Shown: piece after piece, positions 62,018 to 64,000 of the stretch
Layout: the number at the start of each line of letters is the position of its first letter
Numbering within the stretch: the first letter of the stretch is position 1
DNA from: Desulfobacteraceae bacterium
Lineage (GTDB): Bacteria; Desulfobacterota; Desulfobacteria; Desulfobacterales; UBA5852
NCBI GenBank assembly: GCA_014237395.1
Contig: JABZFP010000014.1
Coordinates: forward strand, 326,673-390,672
Length of the DNA: 64,000 bases
Direction: 5' to 3'
The notes under the pieces: generated by a model
What the model was told of the DNA's origin: nothing
Database searches by the model: none
What the model saw: the letters and a program-made list of their open reading frames with translations, nothing else
Program-made: the position numbers and the translations under genes

Positions 62018-62033
62018 GACTATTGAATATTTA

Positions 62034-62060
62034 TGTGCCGAAGGCTGGACTTGAACCGGA
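62034..62060 (-). other. tRNA 3'-end-like scar
   Basis: On the minus strand CCGGTTCAAGTCCAGCCTTC then GGCACA resembles a T-loop (GGTTCAAGTCC), 3' acceptor strand and CCA-like end of a tRNA. No tRNA body is present upstream, and the T-stem does not pair perfectly. It is best read as a duplicated attachment-site end left by a tRNA-targeting element. Confidence 0.45.
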
Positions 62061-62159
62061 TACACCTTTTATTAATGATTTTAATGCAAAGAACAGTCTT
62101 TTACTGACTGTCTACTGACTACGAAAAAATATTTAAATAACTGTAATAATAGAGAAAAA

Positions 62160-62190
62160 ATGGTGGAGGCGGCGGGAGTCGAACCCGCTC
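62160..62190 (-). other. tmRNA (ssrA) 3'-end, orphan attachment site
   Basis: On the minus strand GCGGGTTCGACTCCCGCCGC then CTCCACCAT is an exact-looking T-arm, acceptor strand and CCA end of bacterial tmRNA, preceded by AGGCTGA. No tag-peptide region or 5' tmRNA end occurs in the following ~1.8 kb, so this is only the 3' end and marks an integration junction. The remaining ~200 bases up to the XRE gene are AT-rich and hold nothing else certain. Confidence 0.7.
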
Positions 62191-62400
62191 AGCCTATAAT
62201 TTTGAAAATAAGCGATACGCCTGCAACTTGCTGGTTTCATTAACACATTGCGGATATAAAATAAGTTCAAAAATACAATTTTCTCTCAATTCATCCAATC
62301 AATCTACCCCATAGTTACCCCAGTCTGATGGCTCTCTGTCAAATTTAGACAGAATTCTACATACCAACATTATTTATCTCTATCCCATAGGAGGTTCAAT

Positions 62401-62655
62401 ATGGAAGAACGAATACGTACATCTGCAGGAAAAATGATCCGTGAAGCAAGAATGGACAAAGGATGGACCCAGCGGGAACTGGGCAAGATGCTGGGCTACG
62501 ATTACGGAAACTTTATCGGAATGATCGAAAATGGTAACTCAATCTTGCCCATAGATAAGATTCCGATCATCAGTGAGATTTTGGGTTTGAATCCCAAAAA
62601 ATTATTGAAGGAGGTAATGCTTTGTAAGCACCCGGGAGTTGCAAGGTACATTTAA
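62401..62655 (+). CDS. Small XRE-family transcriptional regulator
   Basis: An 84-aa protein that is almost entirely a Cro/C1-type helix-turn-helix: KMIREARMDKGWTQRELGKM followed by LGYDYGNFIGMIENGNSILP. A good AGGAGG lies 8 bases upstream. It stands alone and is closed by a strong terminator. A role controlling the neighbouring ImmA-PIN pair or a lost element is possible. Confidence 0.8.
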   Translation: MEERIRTSAGKMIREARMDKGWTQRELGKMLGYDYGNFIGMIENGNSILPIDKIPIISEILGLNPKKLLKEVMLCKHPGVARYI

Positions 62656-62659
62656 CAAG

Positions 62660-62698
62660 TGAGAGGGGAAAAGGCGCCCATCCGCTTTTCCCCTCTCA
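62660..62698. terminator. Bidirectional intrinsic terminator
   Basis: TGAGAGGGGAAAAG and CTTTTCCCCTCTCA form a perfect 14-bp stem with an 11-base loop, followed by TTTAAAA. It separates the XRE gene from the convergent PIN-domain gene. Confidence 0.8.
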
Positions 62699-62741
62699 TT
62701 TAAAAACTCGGGAAATAAGGCCGACCCGGAATCAGATAGGA

Positions 62742-63239
62742 TCACCACTGTTTTAAGCGCTTTTCGCACTCATTTTTAGGCAAGCGATCGTTAATTGACA
62801 TGAGTTCAGTCAGCTTCCTGTGTGCGGTGCTCTTGGTGATAATTGATGAGGCTATCAATTGATCCAGCACCCACAATGATCCGTGTACCTCAATCTTGAG
62901 GCTTTTTGCTGTTTTGGTAAGCAGTTTTTCACAGGTAAGGATTGTAGCGTCGAGTTTTTTGGCAAGGTGCAGACAACTGCAATCCGGTTCGGAAAGTTTT
63001 GATGAATGCGCCTGCATCAGACTTTCTATGACATTTTGATCGTCAGCCGTCAGGCTGTATAGTGACAGGTTGCTCTGTCGGATGCTTTTTTTTATGGGTA
63101 TCTCATACTCATCGCCTTCAAGCTCCGTCAGCACAGATGATGTGATGTGTGCCCGGAATCCCAGTTGAAGGAACTCATGGAACAGATCAACATCGATCAA
63201 ATCAATCAAGAGGCAAGCATCGTTTACGACGACGATCAT
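62742..63239 (-). CDS. PIN-domain protein (putative RNase toxin)
   Basis: A 165-aa PIN-fold protein. Acidic active-site candidates are Asp7 in VVVNDACLLIDL, Glu39/Glu41 in SSVLTELEGDEY and Asp86 in LSEPDCSCLHLAKKL, with TILTCEKLL following as the fourth motif (Cys103 where Asp or Asn is more usual). VapC-type PIN proteins cleave RNA. Its start codon overlaps the stop of the ImmA/IrrE-like gene by four bases, suggesting coupled translation as in toxin-antitoxin pairs. Confidence 0.7.
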   Translation of the reverse strand: MIVVVNDACLLIDLIDVDLFHEFLQLGFRAHITSSVLTELEGDEYEIPIKKSIRQSNLSLYSLTADDQNVIESLMQAHSSKLSEPDCSCLHLAKKLDATILTCEKLLTKTAKSLKIEVHGSLWVLDQLIASSIITKSTAHRKLTELMSINDRLPKNECEKRLKQW

Positions 63240-64000
63240 GCGGCGATTTGAAATTCCTTTCTAAATTTAGACAGCCCCACATTCATCAGTTCAGCACCCT
63301 TTGACATGGTAATTATCTCTTCGGCGACAGCCCATGAGACGAGCTGCTTAAAACGATTGGCATATTCCCTTCCGACATAATGTCCGGGCTCTTCGGTTTT
63401 TCCGGAGCGCCACCCCATTTTGTTGGCGAGGATGAAAAAACGCCTATAGCTAAAATCGTTGATAATCCCAAGGTTTCTTGCTCTCACCATTAGCGCCATG
63501 AGGGAAAGACCATAGATACCTTTGAGCTTTTTTAATTCCAAAAAAGTGATTTTACTCCGACGCGGGCCGATTTCTTCAATCATTTTTTCTTTAGGTATCA
63601 GAAATGCACCAGCAAATTTGTGGCAAAGTTTCTCGAGATCGCCGTCTCTGCAATCACCAAAGGTGAGCATGAGATGAGCCAACTCGTGGACTATGGTCAA
63701 TCGTTTCCGTACAAGGTCGTGGTTTTTATTCACGGTGATCACGGGAATTTCTTTTGCCCATGCCGAAAGACCGTCAAATTCCTCCGGGAGATCCACCTCA
63801 AGGATTCTAATGCCCTTATCTTCAAGCAACTCCATAAGGTTTGAAACTGGCGCGATTCCCAGGCCCCATGCTTCGCGTAAACGCATGGATGCACCTTCGA
63901 CACCATCCTGATTTTCAACGATGGTATCTCTCAGTGGATTAATGAACGCAGTTTGCTGGCCCATTACGCTTTCAATTTCTATGAACCGCTCCAAGAAATC
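63236..64000 (-). CDS. ImmA/IrrE-family metallopeptidase (5' end outside window)
   Basis: At least 254 residues, open to the window edge. The zinc-peptidase motif HELAH with context LTIVHELAHLMLTFGDCRDG is clear, followed by LCHKFAGAFLIPKEKMIEEI, both typical of the ImmA/IrrE (DUF955) family. Full-length members often carry an N-terminal XRE helix-turn-helix, which would lie beyond 64000. ImmA cleaves a repressor in response to stress. Here coupling to a PIN-domain protein suggests that it forms the antitoxin or regulator part of a two-gene module. Confidence 0.85.
   Translation of the reverse strand, partial: DFLERFIEIESVMGQQTAFINPLRDTIVENQDGVEGASMRLREAWGLGIAPVSNLMELLEDKGIRILEVDLPEEFDGLSAWAKEIPVITVNKNHDLVRKRLTIVHELAHLMLTFGDCRDGDLEKLCHKFAGAFLIPKEKMIEEIGPRRSKITFLELKKLKGIYGLSLMALMVRARNLGIINDFSYRRFFILANKMGWRSGKTEEPGHYVGREYANRFKQLVSWAVAEEIITMSKGAELMNVGLSKFRKEFQIAA

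Noticed and set aside
62160..62600. Complete tmRNA (ssrA) gene
   Set aside because: Only the 3' T-arm/acceptor sequence is present. The tag reading frame and the 5' acceptor half are not found in the adjacent bases on the minus strand.

Overview
The window reads as a chromosomal segment of a Gram-negative, GC-rich, probably anaerobic bacterium, most likely a deltaproteobacterial/Desulfobacterota relative. This is inferred from the gene mix (DHODH-like oxidoreductase, HMG-CoA lyase, DcuC, short CstA, Mla system, large sensor kinases). No rRNA and no complete tRNA gene is present, so the placement is an inference.

Layout. 0-5.2 kb: housekeeping-type genes (membrane spermidine-synthase-like protein, exported Pcm, DHODH-like enzyme, HMG-CoA lyase, MATE exporter). 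5.3-7.2 kb: a degenerate ssrA 3'-end sequence next to a hipBA toxin-antitoxin pair with a visible promoter/operator. 7.5-23.5 kb: a signalling and efflux block holding a very large sensor kinase with three solute-binding domains, a REC domain fused to a MalT-type ATPase/LuxR regulator, two paralogous ~90-aa proteins, a YrhK-like membrane protein and a FUSC/DUF1656/HlyD/OMF exporter. 24.1-29.9 kb: a tripartite RND pump (AcrA-AcrB-OMF) of different base composition. 30.6-34.8 kb: a glutamate decarboxylase with an AspT-family exchanger, followed by a decayed second AspT. 35.3-42.3 kb: small envelope proteins, a VWA-OmpA protein, MscS, a CPA1 antiporter and cardiolipin synthase. 42.7-49.0 kb: an outer-membrane lipid block (PagL-like protein, hydrolase, MlaA, STAS-MlaE, MlaF, MlaD, PqiC-like lipoprotein). 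49.1-59.7 kb: amidohydrolase, beta-lactamase-like protein, META-domain protein, M29-like peptidase, DcuC, CstA and hypotheticals. 59.7-64 kb: a mobile or defence zone with a broken tyrosine recombinase, an orphan HsdR-N-type nuclease, tRNA/tmRNA 3'-end remnants, an XRE protein and an ImmA/IrrE-PIN gene pair.

Two non-coding repeat families stand out. Seven long imperfect palindromes built from GAAC/GTTC words lie between 11.9 and 35.2 kb. Four copies of a short G-run/C-run hairpin lie upstream of small protein A, small protein B, gadB and the PagL-like gene. The second family resembles clustered MalT boxes, and a MalT-type regulator is encoded nearby. My working hypothesis is that a two-component system (triple-sensor kinase plus REC-MalT regulator) controls an acid/envelope-stress regulon in this region, including efflux, the Gad system and lipid A modification.

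Broken genes are frequent: four-helix-bundle protein, AspT copy, amidohydrolase tail, small lipoprotein, PagL C-terminus, integrase and a basic small ORF. Some of the single-base cases could be assembly errors.
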